Positions 23,935 through 36,115 of a DNA stretch of 64,000 nucleotides are shown in pieces. The translations under genes were made by a program, and so were the position numbers. The notes beneath the pieces were generated by a model, which made no database searches, was not told where the DNA came from, and was given only the letters and a program-made list of their open reading frames with translations. The stretch spans positions 20,415,039 through 20,479,038 of the forward strand of contig OX457037.1 in NCBI GenBank assembly GCA_949752735.1, read 5' to 3'. The first letter of the stretch is position 1. Each line of letters starts with the position of its first letter. The stretch is from Lumbricus terrestris. Its lineage: Eukaryota; Annelida; Clitellata; Crassiclitellata; Lumbricidae.

Positions 23935-24142
23935 ATATATCCAGCTTCCATTTCTAATTTTTTTCGGAAAACCAAAATTTCACGAGTCGCGAACCGGTCG
24001 ATGTTGGAGTGTGGTAGGGTGTGGTAGGGGTGGTGGGGTGGGGGAGTGGGGAGAAGAAAAAATTCGAGACGGAGGGAGGGAGGGATTTGCCGGGAACGGC
24101 CGAATCCTAAAATTCCCGGGCAACGCCGGGTACCACAGCTGG
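23935..24142 (+). mobile_element. G/T-rich dispersed repeat, copy 2
   Basis: ACCAAAATTTCACGAG, GTCGATGTTGGAGTGTGGTA, then CCCGGGCAACGCCGGGTACC and ACAGCTGGTA. Shorter than the copy at 17380. Confidence 0.6.
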
Positions 24143-24225
24143 TATTCATTAAAACTTTATAATATTGCAGATGACACGTGTGTGAATTAGTGCGAACTAA
24201 AATAAATTCCAGACATGTAGCCTAC

Positions 24226-24303
24226 CTGTTGGTCGGTGTGTCACAATTTGGGCAAGTTCATCAGCATTATGAGCATCCTCTCTTGCCGCTTCTCCTCGAG
24301 TAT
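24226..24303 (-). CDS. Gene B: exon 2, acidic/alanine-rich
   Basis: A 78-bp exon between CTGTTGTCTTTAG and GTAGGC, phase 1-1, encoding DTRGEAAREDAHN, then ADELAQIVTHRPTG. It joins in frame to the signal-peptide exon at 25295. It has no recognised domain, no cysteine and high charge, consistent with the N-terminal linker of a secreted protein. Confidence 0.6.
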
Positions 24304-25294
24304 CTAAAGACAACAGACTAGTGACATCTACGTGAGAATAGTCTAACTCTTATACAGTTTGCTGTCTATAACAACAGCAATGATAACAATAATTACTGTC
24401 ATAATAATGATAGTAGCGATGATAATTATTATAATTATTATAATTATCATTATTATTTTTTAATTAATGAAACGCCTGTAGACGTACTGTTCACTGTTCA
24501 GTGTACAGTGTACACACTGTACAGTGTGAATGTGCAAGTAACCGTTATGCGTTTCAAGCAACTCACAACTCTTTAATCTGTGAGATCGGTAGCCTATAAT
24601 ATTATAAGTACTATGCCTATACCTACACAATGACATTATGAAAGTCAACAAGGAGACCATGGCGAACACAGACTGCTTCAGAATGAGTCTGGACCATTAT
24701 GGCTTAGAATCTGTGAATTAGGCGCGCGTCTTAATCCCATCAACTCCACCAGAAAGTTCCCAAATTTTAGAAAATAAGCATAGGCTATAGCCTACCATTG
24801 GGTGACGGCTTGAAGAATAACGCGAAACTTGAAGAGCAGATAACCGTAGGAGACTGTCGTGGGTAAAAAGATGCAGCAATTTCATTTTCTTAACCTCGGC
24901 AGACGAAGGTGTGTGGTTAATACAGTGCTCCCCTAACAGTCTTCCTACCGAAGGTGTGTGTTCAGTTACTCACTGTGGCTTGCTTTGGCAGGGAATTGAA
25001 AAACGCCCAGCATGCTGAACACTAGACTAGCACGCACAAGAAGTCTTCTAGATAACGTTTGGAACCTTCGTGCATTGCCCAAACTAAGTCTATTCCATTC
25101 CGCTCTAGACTAGGGTATACATTTACTGATTTATAAAGCGACTAATCCAAGCCAGAAGGAAAAGAAGAAAGCGACTTTTACAGTACAGCCGAATCGTAAT
25201 TATGCTCTTCCAATATTGGCAACAATCCAAAATGCACAATAGCGCACAGCAAACACGTAGCGACCGTAGCCTATCTCTGAGCAATGTTTCTAAC

Positions 25295-25364
25295 CTGATG
25301 GCAGCCAGAAGAGGTACAGCAGCAAAGTAACAAGCAGTAGGCCTACTCCACAAATCTTAGCCAT
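25295..25364 (-). CDS. Gene B: first coding exon, signal peptide
   Basis: ATG at 25364 is followed by MAKICGVGLLLVTLLLYLFW and LPSG, a textbook secretory signal (short basic start, leucine core, small residues near the end). It ends in phase 1 at CATCAG|GTTAGA. All downstream gene B exons are phase 1-1 and so can be joined in any number. No other ATG competes in this frame. Spacer of about 4 kb separates it from the gene A terminus at 29240. Inference: gene B encodes a secreted or surface-anchored protein. Confidence 0.7.
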
Positions 25365-27163
25365 CGTAATCCTTGTTGCAGGGATCTCAGATTTCAGATA
25401 TATGTCTAGTTATTTATCAGTGTGCTCCACTTTCAGAATCTACAATAATTGTATCCGATTACAACATTAACATCGGTTACAATTATGCCGCTATAATAGT
25501 AGAGTTATAAAAAATAAGCAATGACGCGGAGAGAAGACGTTTAGGCCTACGATTAAGATTAAATGGTTATCGTCTATTATAGTCACAATCTTTTAATATT
25601 ATATATTAATAGGCCTATTATATAAATTCTTTAACAAACTGACAGTTATTCATTTGTCATCGAAATGAATAGTGTGAAATTAGACTTTAATCTGCAGCCT
25701 ACATCATCTGTAAACAACGTAATTTATGTCCATATGAACAACAATGGTAAAAAAACTGTAAAACACCTTAAAAAATTATCAAAACTTCCCGTACGTGGCG
25801 TAACTTATGTAACCTATGAAGTATGCACGTTTATTTCCAAAAAGCAACAGGAACAATCATATAGGTGACAATGTGGCTACTTACGATTGAGATGAGAAAT
25901 GATAAATCTTAATCGGATTAGGCAGCATATCAATAGACTTTAGAATTGTAAGCTTAATACAAGGATAAACTGCACGTATAAAATGTATTAAAATTAATGT
26001 AAATTATCGAAAACTAGGCATACAGATGGCCCTAACACCAATTCTGTCATGCTCAGATAGGCAAAATAGTATCCCGAATGGCAACAAAGAGTATACAAAC
26101 CAAATAAAAACGACCCTCTGTGGGCCATTATAATAAGATAAACAAAAACAGAACCACACCGATAGCAAATTATTCAGTATTTGAGACTAGCCGACAAGCA
26201 ACATCGCGTGAACTGTTAGGCCTACAATAAATGAAAGATGCTCAGAAAATACAACTTAAATCATAACTATAGTATCGGGGATAACCATAGGATAATTATT
26301 AGGGCCTAATTATAGTATAATTATAGCATAGCTAAGCTTATTGCATAACAATAGCATACTATATAACCATTATTATAACTATAGTATAGCATAACAGTTA
26401 CTATTATTATCGGTTAGGATCGGTTAGGTCAGCTTAGGGTTAGGATTATGGTTAGTGTCGTCATTCGGTCCCCGATGCTATAGTTTGCAAGTAAGGGTCG
26501 GGATCGATTGAGGTAACTGGTAAGCGTTTACCTCGATTTGTGTCCAATCAATATTCCGCACGTATTAATGGGAAAACTGTTATTAGCAAATCCGCAATCA
26601 ACTCTGGAAATTATAGAATAATGAACGGCTAACGGATTAACGTGGCACCATGACGACACATTGCGGTAGCATAACGTCATAAAATAATGGATTCTTCGTT
26701 GATCACGCGAGAGTAAACAGTAAACACATATAATTTTAGTTGGTAGCCCACCGCAACTGATCGCCTGAATTTCTTGAGAAACCAAATTATTATATGCTTT
26801 CCACCAACATGTTAGGAGTACAAAAGGCTTTGGAACCATTTAGGCTACTATAAGCCCATTAGATGGGCGCCTATAGGCCTACATGTCTGCATGCGTCCTT
26901 GGACACAGCAGTGACGGCAGAGATAACAAAATCGCCCCAAATCAAAATATTAAGCCGACTGGCCTTGACAAAACACCGGCTCCTTAAACTGACAAGCAGC
27001 CGGGGACGCACACACAGATATTTTTTGTAACACAATGACCACGATTAATTTTTCAGCAAGAGCTCAAAAAGTGCGAAACAGGAAATTAAGATCATGGAGT
27101 GTTTCTAAAAGTAAATTCCTCAGTTACACATTGTTCGCCATTCGAATCATTATTGCTTTTGAC
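25365..27163. other. spacer upstream of gene B
   Basis: AT-rich; likely includes the gene B promoter, which I cannot pinpoint. A few TTAGGG-like words at 26400-26450 are too short to be telomeric. No supported exon. Confidence 0.45.
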
Positions 27164-27179
27164 ATTTGTGTCAGAATCT

Positions 27180-27237
27180 ATGAAAAGGTACCAAGTCTTA
27201 TTAATGGAGTTAGAGCTACCACAACATAGGCTAATTA
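27180..27237. repeat. duplicated segment, left part of copy 1 (interrupted)
   Basis: ATGAAAAGGTACCAAGTCTT up to ACATAGGCTAATTA recurs at 28668-28724, and its continuation at 28537-28641 recurs at 28725-28830. Copy 1 is split by the element at 27238. Confidence 0.8.
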
Positions 27238-28536
27238 GGGGAAGGTTGCCAAAGATGGACCAGCGCCTAAGATGGACCACTCCGTGATTGGCCACAAGGA
27301 TTGAAACTGTCTCGTAATTTGATGCTGTCGTATCTAGCAGGTCACAAGATAGATTTAATGAAATAATTAGACAACCGCTACACAGAAACACCTTCGAGAA
27401 AACAGACAAAACGTTAATTGACATTGCTTGATCTAATAATAGTTTGGAGGTAAAATGAACACAAAATCGAGGCCGGACCTGCTGAAAAGTTTGGAATTCG
27501 TCTATGAACTAAGTTTTTCAATTCTTTACAAGATATCATAACCAGAAAATCCAATATCAGAACTGCTTAAAAAGTTAAATGAGTTGGAAGTGGGTGTGTG
27601 CAAGTTGCCTAAGATGAACCATGTGTGGTCCATGTTAGGCGACTATCTATGAACACGGTTCAATCATCATTGATGCCCATTATTACTAATGCAATTAGCT
27701 GCTATATATTATATTAAGCTAGCATTTGTAATTTATTATAGACAGCGATGTGGTCGATGTTGAACTGTGAGAAAAATTAGAAAATTCTTTGTTTATATTT
27801 TTAAAAAATATTTTAAAGTTTTTTAAATAAAAAAAATTACAATTTTATATTTTTTTATTATTATTTATTGAAATATATTCTACTAAGCTAGCATTTGTAA
27901 TTTATTATAGACAGCGATGAGGTCGACGTTGAACTGTGAGAAAATTAGAAAATTCTTTGTTTATATTTTTAAAAAATATTTTAAAGTTTTTTAAATAAAA
28001 AAAATTACAATTTAATATTTTTCGTTTTTATTATTTATTGAAATATATTCTACTGAGCTAGCATTTGCAATTTATTATTGACAGAGACGTGGACAATGTT
28101 GAACTGTGAAAAAAATGAGAAAATTCTTTGTTTATATTTAAAAAAATTATTTTTGAGTCTTTAAATTATAAAAAATTACAATTTAATTTTTAAATTTCTT
28201 TATTGCTTATTGAAAAATTGCATAATATGTAGTGTTTAATGTAAGTTCATTTTAGCAGAAGTGGTTTATGAATTAAGACTGTTTATCAGCCTTTAACAAT
28301 ACATTTTTTCCATGGTCCATCTTTGGCGCCCATGCTCCTAAGATGGACCACTTAAGCGATTTTTATTTTATTTTTATTTTTTTGCATTCTATTTATTTAA
28401 ATGAAATTTTTATTGCATCCAATGGTGTCTCAAAACCTAATCTATGTAACGACCGTGTTGCATAATTATTTTCTCATAATTTGTGGTGAAAATGGACGAT
28501 CATCCTTACGTGGTCCCTCTTTGGCAACCTTCCCCC
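27238..28536. mobile_element. inverted-repeat element, TA target, with proven empty site
   Basis: Ends GGGGAAGGTTGCCAAAGATG and the complement (TCTTTGGCAACCTTCCCC) are inverted, flanked by TA. The phrase AAGATGGACCA occurs several times near both ends. The neighbouring duplicate at about 28722-28728 reads ...TTAATTATTAC... without the element, so the insertion and its TA duplication can be read directly. No transposase frame. A 168-bp tandem repeat fills the middle. Confidence 0.85.
27718..28225. repeat. three tandem copies of a ~168-bp unit
   Basis: Units start near 27718, 27887 and 28055 with GCTAGCATTTGTAATTTATT, then GTTGAACTGTGAGAAAA and AGAAAATTCTTTGTTTATAT. The third copy is the most diverged. 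Contained in the element above. Confidence 0.85.
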
Positions 28537-28667
28537 TATTACTGGACAGAACTTTAAAAAAATTGAAGTTAATATCTTCTCATTTCCCAAAGATATCAGG
28601 ATTCACACGACATATGAATTAATCGTTACGAAAAGTAAAATTCTATTTGAAACCCGTAGATCTAATC

Positions 28668-28830
28668 CATGAAAAGGTACCAAGTCTTAGTAATGGAGTT
28701 AGAGCTACCACAACATAGGTTAATTATTACGGGACAGAATAAAAAAAATTGAAGTAAATATCTTCTCATTTCCCAAAGATATCAGGATTCACACGACATA
28801 TGAATTAATCGTTACGAAAAGTAAAAAATA
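28668..28830. repeat. duplicated segment, copy 2 (uninterrupted)
   Basis: Homologue of 27180-27237 plus 28537-28641, continuous across the insertion point. Includes GAAGTAAATATCTTCTCATT and GAATTAATCGTTACGAAAAG. Confidence 0.8.
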
Positions 28831-29239
28831 GACCCCAACGTCCTTTCAGGCTGGTTTCTGACGAAACTGTGAACTAAGACTTGGTGCCTTTTCTTGGATT
28901 GTGACACATTTTATTACCGAAAGACATGAGATAGTTCAAGGTAAATAGTCCGATAATCATAAAATAGATTCTTACCTATCCAGGTGACAAAACTCTACAG
29001 CCATTAATAACATTAACGCTCATAGTGGACAAGTATTTTAAGCAGCTATAAAATATTATATTCATTGTTCACTCCGTATAGTATTTGAAAGATAAATCGA
29101 TGTTCGGGTTTTAATTTGCATATTTTAAAGTGCAGAAAGTTTTAAAACAAATGAATTGAATGCAGAGGACGACATTTGTCCATTTGAATATCAGTTTTTC
29201 AATTAAAAATTGTCTATTCGCTTAAAATCTTTGTTGGCT

Positions 29240-29355
29240 TTAGATTTGCGCCATGCAAATCGCAAAGAAGACAACGAAGAGATCGAGAAGGGTGACACTC
29301 TTCGGACCATCCATGGCGCCGTTCACCGTATCATGTTCGAACTCAGAAAAGTAAT
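29240..29355 (-). CDS. Gene A: terminal exon, GPI-anchor-type C-terminus
   Basis: Enters in phase 1 after TTTTTTCTTGCTGCAG and ends at TAA (29242-29240). It encodes an acidic start (DYFSEFEHDTVNG), then AMDGPKSVT and a hydrophobic end LLDLFVVFFAICMAQI directly before the stop. Small residues (N-G-A or D-G) followed by a short spacer, about 16 hydrophobic residues and no cytoplasmic tail is the classic GPI signal layout. A very short type I membrane anchor is the alternative. Gene C ends the same way. Protein expected at the outer cell surface. Confidence 0.75.
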
Positions 29356-29651
29356 CTGCAGCAAGAAAAAATAAAGTATAATAGAACACAAATCAACTAA
29401 ATTCTATAATACGCAGACGGGCAAGGAAACATTGGAAATGCAGTTGCTGCGGCAGATGGTAGGAGGGTCGCAAGTGAGAACCTCCAAAGTTGGTCTATTG
29501 ATGGACGCATGAGACCGTGGGCAGCTTGGCCTATTCTTCTGCCGACGATACTGACCATTACACCACGTTACTATAAAAACACTGGGATGAGTGACACTCT
29601 CGAGGTAGCCGATACTTGAGTCAACACGTGCGATTTTGTAGTGCATTAAAT

Positions 29652-30275
29652 CAGTGGTTCTCAAACTTCTGCAGGCCACGGACCGGCAATAATTTTTGGC
29701 TGAAGCTAGCGGACCGTTAACTGAAATGGCGAGTGCAAAAACCGACCCTTAATTATAACACAAAGACTTAGAAGGTTATTTATAATTAGCGGTTTGTTTC
29801 AATAATTAAAACATATCCCTATAATAGCATTTTACTTATTTCTCAATTTAATTCTCATTTAATTGAAAATTAAAATTTTAAACTCAAAGTATAACCGTGA
29901 AAAACTGCCCAAACAGGTTTTTTGCGTTAGCCCATAGATCCTTTAAATGCTTCAAACACATTGTTTATATTTCAAATTTTATATTATTTTAGAAAGTTTA
30001 CTAATGTACATCTAGCATCGAATTCAGAATGAATTCAAATTGTTTGAATGCGCCATATGGATGAACATAAAGCGCTTGCATTTATTTAATAAAATAAAAT
30101 ATTGGGACAGAAATTTTGATAAGTCTTGGACAACAATTTGAATAATATCACAATTTCATATAATTATATCAATTTATAATTACAATTTATTTTAACTCCG
30201 TTCCACGGACCGGTGCTCAGTAGCCTACTCCACGGACCGGTGCCGGTCCGCGGACCACCACTTTGAGAACCACTG
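29652..30275. mobile_element. hAT-type miniature element, 8-bp target duplication
   Basis: Ends CAGTGGTTCTCAAACTT and AAAGTGGTGG...TTTGAGAACCACTG are inverted. CATTAAAT flanks both sides (29644-29651, 30276-30283). ACGGACCGG words are repeated near each end. No coding capacity. Lies in the last intron of gene A. Confidence 0.9.
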
Positions 30276-30299
30276 CATTAAATGCATTTCACATTTACA

Positions 30300-30365
30300 T
30301 CCAAGCTCTCCATGACAAATTTTGTCATGGAGAGCAGTGAGTTGAATGTAGTAAATGTGACGCAA
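30300..30365. repeat. hairpin
   Basis: GCTCTCCATGACAAA is immediately followed by TTTTGTCATGGAGAGC, with looser pairing of CACATTTAC and GTAAATGTG outside it. Confidence 0.75.
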
Positions 30366-31044
30366 AGTGAACGATGTATTTATGAAAAATGTATCATCAA
30401 TCTTATGGTAGAATCTTTTTTGCTATACTTAGCATTGTTCTTTTATGGTATCGTCTTAAGAAAATCGGATTTTTGAAGTGCTTTTCCACAACTATCAGTA
30501 TATAAATTAGGCCTAGGCCTATATGTGTGCGAAATGTGGTTTTCAGCCATAGCAGTGGAGCTCAAACTGTTCAAGTGCGGCTTGAATTGAAAAAATTATG
30601 TTATATTGTTGTTTATATAATTGACTGATTATAATCAGTCCTACCTACATTGTACACGTGCAGACCTGCATATTTTTCTCTAACGTCTAAATAAATGTCA
30701 TTAAATTTTATTCAATGAATTGATCTGTGAGAGACTTCACTAAGTTCACACTCTCTCTACCAGGTAGAATGAGTGCCACGTCTGATTAATATGCCATGGA
30801 CCGTGAAACCCGAGACTTGTAAGCCTATCTCTTGATACTTTAATGACAGCTGCACTTGTTTTGCAGTATAGCGGCCTGTATTTTGGTAGACTACAACCGC
30901 TACACAATCGCAGTCAAAGTGTTAAATAAATCACGAAGCGTTTCCACTAATCTGTGCAAATCTGTGCAAACATTCTAATGTTTCTAACCTAATGACTCGA
31001 CTACAGACTATGCAATGAATAAAGGTTATCCCGATGAAGATTAC

Positions 31045-31101
31045 CGTCGTAATTCCGATCATCTCGAAACTTTGGCTTCGCGTCGTCGTAACCATCAAAC
31101 T
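31045..31101 (-). CDS. Gene A: acidic linker exon 2
   Basis: 57 bp between ATTTAATTACAG and GTAATC, phase 1-1: EFDGYDDAKPKFRDDRNYDG. Rich in Asp and Tyr, no cysteine. It links the Ig-like exons to the anchor exon, as the short exons of gene C do. The Tyr-Asp pairs could be sulphation sites; inference. Confidence 0.6.
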
Positions 31102-31806
31102 CTGTAATTAAATAATAGCAGTAAACCCTTATTCTAAAGACAGGTTAGTTCGTGCTCAGCAATCTTTAGAAAATAAGCAGCTAGAGAACGAAAGAATCAT
31201 ATCCTATCACGCCGATACACTTTTGGTTGCTTTAGCGTCCTCGGGAGTTTAACTAATGAGGAAATCCTGGAAGTGAAATTAATAAATGCATGTAGGACCA
31301 GTTCGAATTTTATGCAATATACTTTGTCGTCGAATTTGGTCTACATCACAGATTAAGCCATACGTTGAACAAGAGCAGCGATCCTATATTCCATGCGCTG
31401 CCGGGTAGGAAGCCAGTGCACTGTCTCCAGCATATTAGGCATATAGGTCTACGGTAGGCCGCTAATAAGGCCACCTGCTGTTTCACGCCATAAAGATTAA
31501 AGACTGAGTTCGGCTCACTTGAAAGTCATTCTTAACTTTAGTTTAGTTGACCATTATAGCTTATAGATTTAAACAAGAGAATTGGAAATGTGATTGCAAC
31601 AATGTGCATCTTTGAATCTTCAAAGATTACTGCCCTTTCGATAGTGAAGTGCGCTAAAAATCGCTTTTCTCTTTAACATCACGTCACTGATATTGGCTGA
31701 GAGCGAGCTTTTGAGAATGAGCCTAAAAGACGCTACCGGTAGGCTATAATGAAGTGTTTAGATGCACACATACAATACATGTATACTTGCCACACAGAAG
31801 TCTTAC

Positions 31807-31866
31807 CTGAACTGAGAAAGTCTTCGTCATCATAGTTAATTACCAGCATTCCACCAGCAGCCGCCC
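31807..31866 (-). CDS. Gene A: acidic linker exon 1
   Basis: 60 bp, phase 1-1, between a weak acceptor (TTATTAAAAAAACCAG) and a perfect donor GTAAGA. Encodes GAAAGGMLVINY, then DDEDFLSSG. Upstream there is an ATG-led hydrophobic frame (MAKLKCG...), but it is not in frame with the acidic reading, so it was not taken as a start. Confidence 0.5.
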
Positions 31867-32824
31867 CTGGTTTTTTTAATAACAACAGCAACAGTAAAAC
31901 AATGCAATGTTATGCAGCCACACTTTAATTTTGCCATCTGCTCGCTAAATCTTCTTTTGCCGCTGGACGTGATTTCTAAACTCATTCCTTCATCTCTTGT
32001 TATTGCTCAATCTCTGATACAATGTTCCTAATATTCCCCTCGCTTAGGCTAATTAGTTGAAAAATTTAATTCACTTTTGCATTTAGGTTTCCTATTAGAC
32101 CTAATAGTTTCTGTTGTTCAGTTCCTATAAGTCTAATTGCATTGCTGTTAGCAAATAAAATCGACTAGCAGGCCTAGTTAGTTCTTAGGCCTACTCCCAT
32201 TACTATGGGATACGCTTTTGTCCCTTCAATCGATGAAATACCCAAGTTCGGCGATCAACCATTGAAAATTGCAAAATGTTAACACGGAACCGGTGCGACG
32301 TTCTTTCTACTCTGTAAGACTGTAACTACATTTATAGGCTACACTGCCATCAATCTGATCAAGTTTTTTGCCTTCGGACGTAATATTCGGTTTCATCCAA
32401 ATCTGTGCCTCTTCGGCGGGCTAATCCGCTTTCAGCTATCTGTCTGTCTATTTTGACTGATATTCAGGATATTTGCCCGGTAACGATTTGGTGTTTGTGA
32501 ACCATCGCTGATTCACTCTTTCCGTTAGCCAACGACGCCATGTGTAGGTTTATAATAATGCGATACACAAGTTCTTTGTTCTTAGAAATAGGCCGGTGGT
32601 CAAGAGACAATGACATTTATAGGCCTACAACTGGTTATATTCTTGATTTACACGCACAGCGATTATTTTCAATTCCAGATTTAGAGATTGGCCAGTACGA
32701 AAAACTTATGGGCAGAATATCAGCAACCTAAAATACACGAATTCTTCCAAATCAGACTACAAAGAAAGGCCTAGACATGTAAAATGTCTATCACTATAAT
32801 CGCTTTCACTAGTTTATGACCTAC

Positions 32825-33106
32825 CAACGGTGACGTTGGTGACATGAAGTTGAACAGAAACCGTGTCGTTGGCATCGGACGAAGTGTTGCAGGCAACGAG
32901 GAGCAGGACCGTGCCATTAGTCGAAGTGTTTACGATCCGATGCGTGAAATTGTTCATGGCGACACCAACTGTAACACCATTCAGCTTCATCTGTATGGTT
33001 TCATTTTCAAGACTGTCAGTCATACACGTAATGTTGTGAGGTATATTCACCGTCTCGTTTTCACGGCACTCGTGCTCATTGCATAGAATGACAATCTTCG
33101 GTTGCT
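32825..33106 (-). CDS. Gene A: Ig-like exon, very heavily glycosylated, CX4C type
   Basis: 282 bp, phase 1-1, from CATGTCTTGTAG to GTAGGT. It begins EQPKIVILCNEHEC (the CX4C motif), then a B-strand-like ITCMT and an F-strand-like LLLVACNTS. About nine Asn-X-Ser/Thr sites occur in 94 residues (NET, NIT, NET, NFT, NTS, NGT, NTS, NDT, NVT). The fold is inferred from the cysteine spacing and alternating strands. It is the membrane-proximal domain. Confidence 0.8.
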
Positions 33107-33834
33107 CTACAAGACATGAATGTAAAGGCTAAAGAAACAGAAGATACAGTGGAAGAGGTAAAGACGAAGAAGATGACGATGATGGTGTTAAATGCAAACG
33201 AAAAGAAAGGAAGAAAGAAGAGGAGAAGGAGATGAAGAAGAAAGACGAAGGTGGTGAGGAAAATGGAGGGGAAAAAGAGTAATCCACAAATGTGTTGAGT
33301 TGGTAACTTTGTTGCTCCTAGCTTTTTCGTGTGAGGGCGGGTGGACAATGGACATTCCTTTTGCACGTCTTTATCTTGTAGTGAATACAGCAAGAAAGCG
33401 GCAGGTAATTCAATACTCAGTAATCCAATCTCTCAGTGCACATGATTGTAATTTGATACTGGTCTACTCTTCAAGAGCTTTTGATCCTATTCATGCATTG
33501 AAGAACCAATTGCATAATTTAAGTTCCCATTATAAAGTCATCGCAAACGCTAGTTTTCTGTCGTGCATCTCATTGCATTTATTGAGTCACGTAATTGAAT
33601 CAGATCATTAAGATAGGCTTATAATGTTGACCTCGTATGTGAAAAATAAACAATGCGACATATGAACACAAAAGGACATAAGAGATCTAATCTAAAGAAC
33701 TTCAGCAGTATACGCACATCGTTGCTACATGATATCTATGACACCCATGGTTCATACTGTTCAGGAAATACATTAATTTTCGACTTTCTTTAGCTAAAAT
33801 TCATAATTGTTTATTGCACTCTTAAAGTCTCTCT

Positions 33835-33920
33835 TAAAGTCTCCAAGGGCTGTGAGCGCTTCTGAAAGGCTCTTGCTGTGTGAAGCGCTTTGTAAATGTT
33901 AAAAATACAATAGGAAACAA
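33835..33920 (+). mobile_element. LINE 3'-end fragment
   Basis: GTGAGCGCTTCTGAAAGGCT, GTGTGAAGCGCTTTGTAAAT, ending AAAAATACAATAG. Confidence 0.65.
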
Positions 33921-34165
33921 TGTGGTATCTACACAGTTCCGATATGAGAAAATGAGTCCCATAATGTTATGTGCTCCATGCGGACAACTGGTATGGTACA
34001 AATCTTACACCAATAACTTTCCCTAATTAGTCTGAATCAATGTATACCCTAAACCTGCAATTATTGACGTTTACTAAATTCTATAATAAATTCCAATAAT
34101 TTGCCGTCCTTATAATAGGTCATTACTTTTTAACGAATAATGTCTAAAATAACTGTATTACAGAC

Positions 34166-34480
34166 CCTCAATGTGAATGCCACTTTCGTGTGGGTTTCTA
34201 TGGGCGTAACTGACTGCAATTGTGATTTCTGACTCGTACATGCCAGCATCAGTTTGACCGACGCACTGCACCAGCTTCTCGCCGACATCTTCGAACTGTA
34301 GTGAATATAACCATGGCTTTTGGACGGCTTTCACAACGCCCTTCAATTTGAGTGTCAAGGAGATGTTGCTTGCAAATCTCCTGGGGTCATAGGCACAAGA
34401 GATTTCATCCTCAATCCGCATCACCTGGTAGTTTTTGCAAATCTTGCCATTGCAAAGAATGGCAATGCCTTTAGGCGATT
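34166..34480 (-). CDS. Gene A: Ig-like exon, CX4C type
   Basis: 315 bp, phase 1-1, from TTAACTTAGTTGTAG to GTCTGT. Starts ESPKGIAILCNGKIC (CX4C), then DEISCAY (B strand), and near the end GEKLVQCVGQTDAGMYE, where Cys and the DAGMY-like turn resemble the F strand region of I-set domains. One N-glycosylation site. Same overall plan as the exons at 32825, 35499 and 57600. Confidence 0.8.
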
Positions 34481-34659
34481 CTACAACTAAGTTAACAAAA
34501 GCAGATTTAACAGCATTTGCCTGTGATAGGGGCCTACTCGTGCTGATGACAATAATTTTAGCGATTTCACATGTCAATACATGCATTGATATTATGTTCA
34601 AATGGCAATTATTTAGCTACACGTACACCGCTAGCGATAGCAAATTGTAATTGCAATTG

Positions 34660-34810
34660 TAATCGTACATTTATATTGCGCCCCTTCAAGAGAACTCCTC
34701 AGAGGCGCTCCCGACCTGACACAAAACCACAATCAAAGAGAATGGTTTTCAAACGCTTGCGGAAAAGGGGCAAAGAAAGACAAAGAAGTTCATTACGACG
34801 ACTCTAATAA
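34660..34810 (+). mobile_element. dispersed repeat (LINE-end family), copy 2
   Basis: ACATTTATATTGCGCCCCTT, GAACTCCTCAGAGGCGCTCC, AAGAGAATGGTTTTCAAACG: close to 20608-20840, in an intron of gene A. Confidence 0.65.
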
Positions 34811-34971
34811 GTGTTCCTGTTAGCTGGATATTCATCTCTATGGGCCATCCTTGTTGCCACCCAGTTTTTATGAATCATGCCACTGTAAATAATTTGTGGT
34901 TGATGGTTACAATAAAAAAATTGAAGTTGAAATTGATGTCCAGCTTATGACTTCTCCAATAGTCACCTTAC

Positions 34972-35094
34972 CAAGCGGCTGGGATTGCCGTGTAACAATC
35001 ACCATAAAATTGTCTTCGTTTTTAAGATAAATCAAAGGTCTTGATCTTTTCATACCGATTTCTCCAGCGTCTGTCGAAGAATTCTCTGTATGTT
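34972..35094 (-). CDS. Gene A: short 41-residue exon
   Basis: 123 bp, phase 1-1, from TTTTACTTTTTAG to GTAAGG. Encodes EHTENSSTDAGEIGMKRSRP, then LIYLKNEDNFMVIVTRQ. No cysteine. Either a spacer between Ig-like domains or part of one split across exons; its length is too short for a whole domain. Joined frame with both neighbours is open. Confidence 0.6.
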
Positions 35095-35498
35095 CTAAAA
35101 AGTAAAACATATTACGTGATGTTCGTTTCAAATACTGAACTTAAAGGCAACTTTACCATCGTCTTTTGGCCAACATCCAATCGACAGACAGCATTAAATT
35201 AGAATTATCATCAATGGTAATCGCACGTAATTGCAAATGCAAGCGCCTCGCATGCAGTTGGCCTATTACATAAATTGCACAGAAACTTATTAAATCAATC
35301 AAATCAACCAAATTGCATAGTAAATAGTAGATCAGAAGTTGGAATTGCAATTTCCATGACAATCCCGATGACAATTCATAGAGTAAACCTAAAGATGAGA
35401 AAATTAATGAAGTGGGATAATGTTATAAAGTTTTTATGGGATCATCAGTACTCGAAACTTGATTACAATAATATTATATGTATTGCTATCTAACTTAC

Positions 35499-35828
35499 CT
35501 CCCACTACTTCCAGAACCAACGAGTTGTATCCCCAGCCGAGTTCATTCGATACGTTACACGTCAGCTTAACCCGTCCCACATCTTTCTGCGTGATCAGGT
35601 AATCTTTCGAGTTCTTGATCTCCACCTCACTTGATTCATCAGCGGCATCAAGGAAGAAGCCGTCCTCGTGATCGACTTCAGAGGTCGGTTCTAAGGAAAG
35701 TTTCCGGATGCGAAGGTCAAAGTCTGGCTGTGGATACCCTTGAGCCATGCATGTGACTGTATCGTCAACGGATACCGTATCTCCGCAAGGCATTTGGTTG
35801 CACAAGAATGCGACATCCGATGGAATAG
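35499..35828 (-). CDS. Gene A: Ig-like exon, CX4C type, I-set-like
   Basis: 330 bp, phase 1-1, from TTTTGTTATGTTAG to the consensus donor GTAAGT. Starts AIPSDVAFLCNQMPC (CX4C), then DTVTCMAQGYPQPDF, a typical B-C strand of I-set domains (C-x-A-x-G-x-P-x-P). Ends with DVGRVKLTCNVSNELGWG, the F-G region. The best Ig match in the window, and the anchor for calling the family. Confidence 0.85.
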
Positions 35829-36115
35829 CTAACATAACAAAAGAAAATATCAAACCGAAATTCCAGAGACTTTCGAGAATTTCAAATTTATTCTCTGATA
35901 TCTTTTCATTTCTGCATTTTACATTCTCATAGTCTTCATAGACTGTATCTTTGTGATGTTTTTGTAATGGATTAACGATTTTGGGTTGAGAAAGAGCTAC
36001 AAGTAGGACCTACATAATATGCATAATAGGCTTACAAGTAGATTAAAGTTTCGTATGATCGGTTTGGCGAATTCGCAGAGTCACATAATAATTATGCGAC
36101 TACGCACTTCAAAGT

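Noticed and set aside
26395..26455. TTAGGG-like words suggesting interstitial telomere
   Set aside because: Only a few imperfect words; chance is sufficient.
31867..31935. ATG-led hydrophobic frame (MAKLKCG) as a first exon
   Set aside because: Not in frame with the acidic exon at 31807 and no donor of its own; kept as intron.
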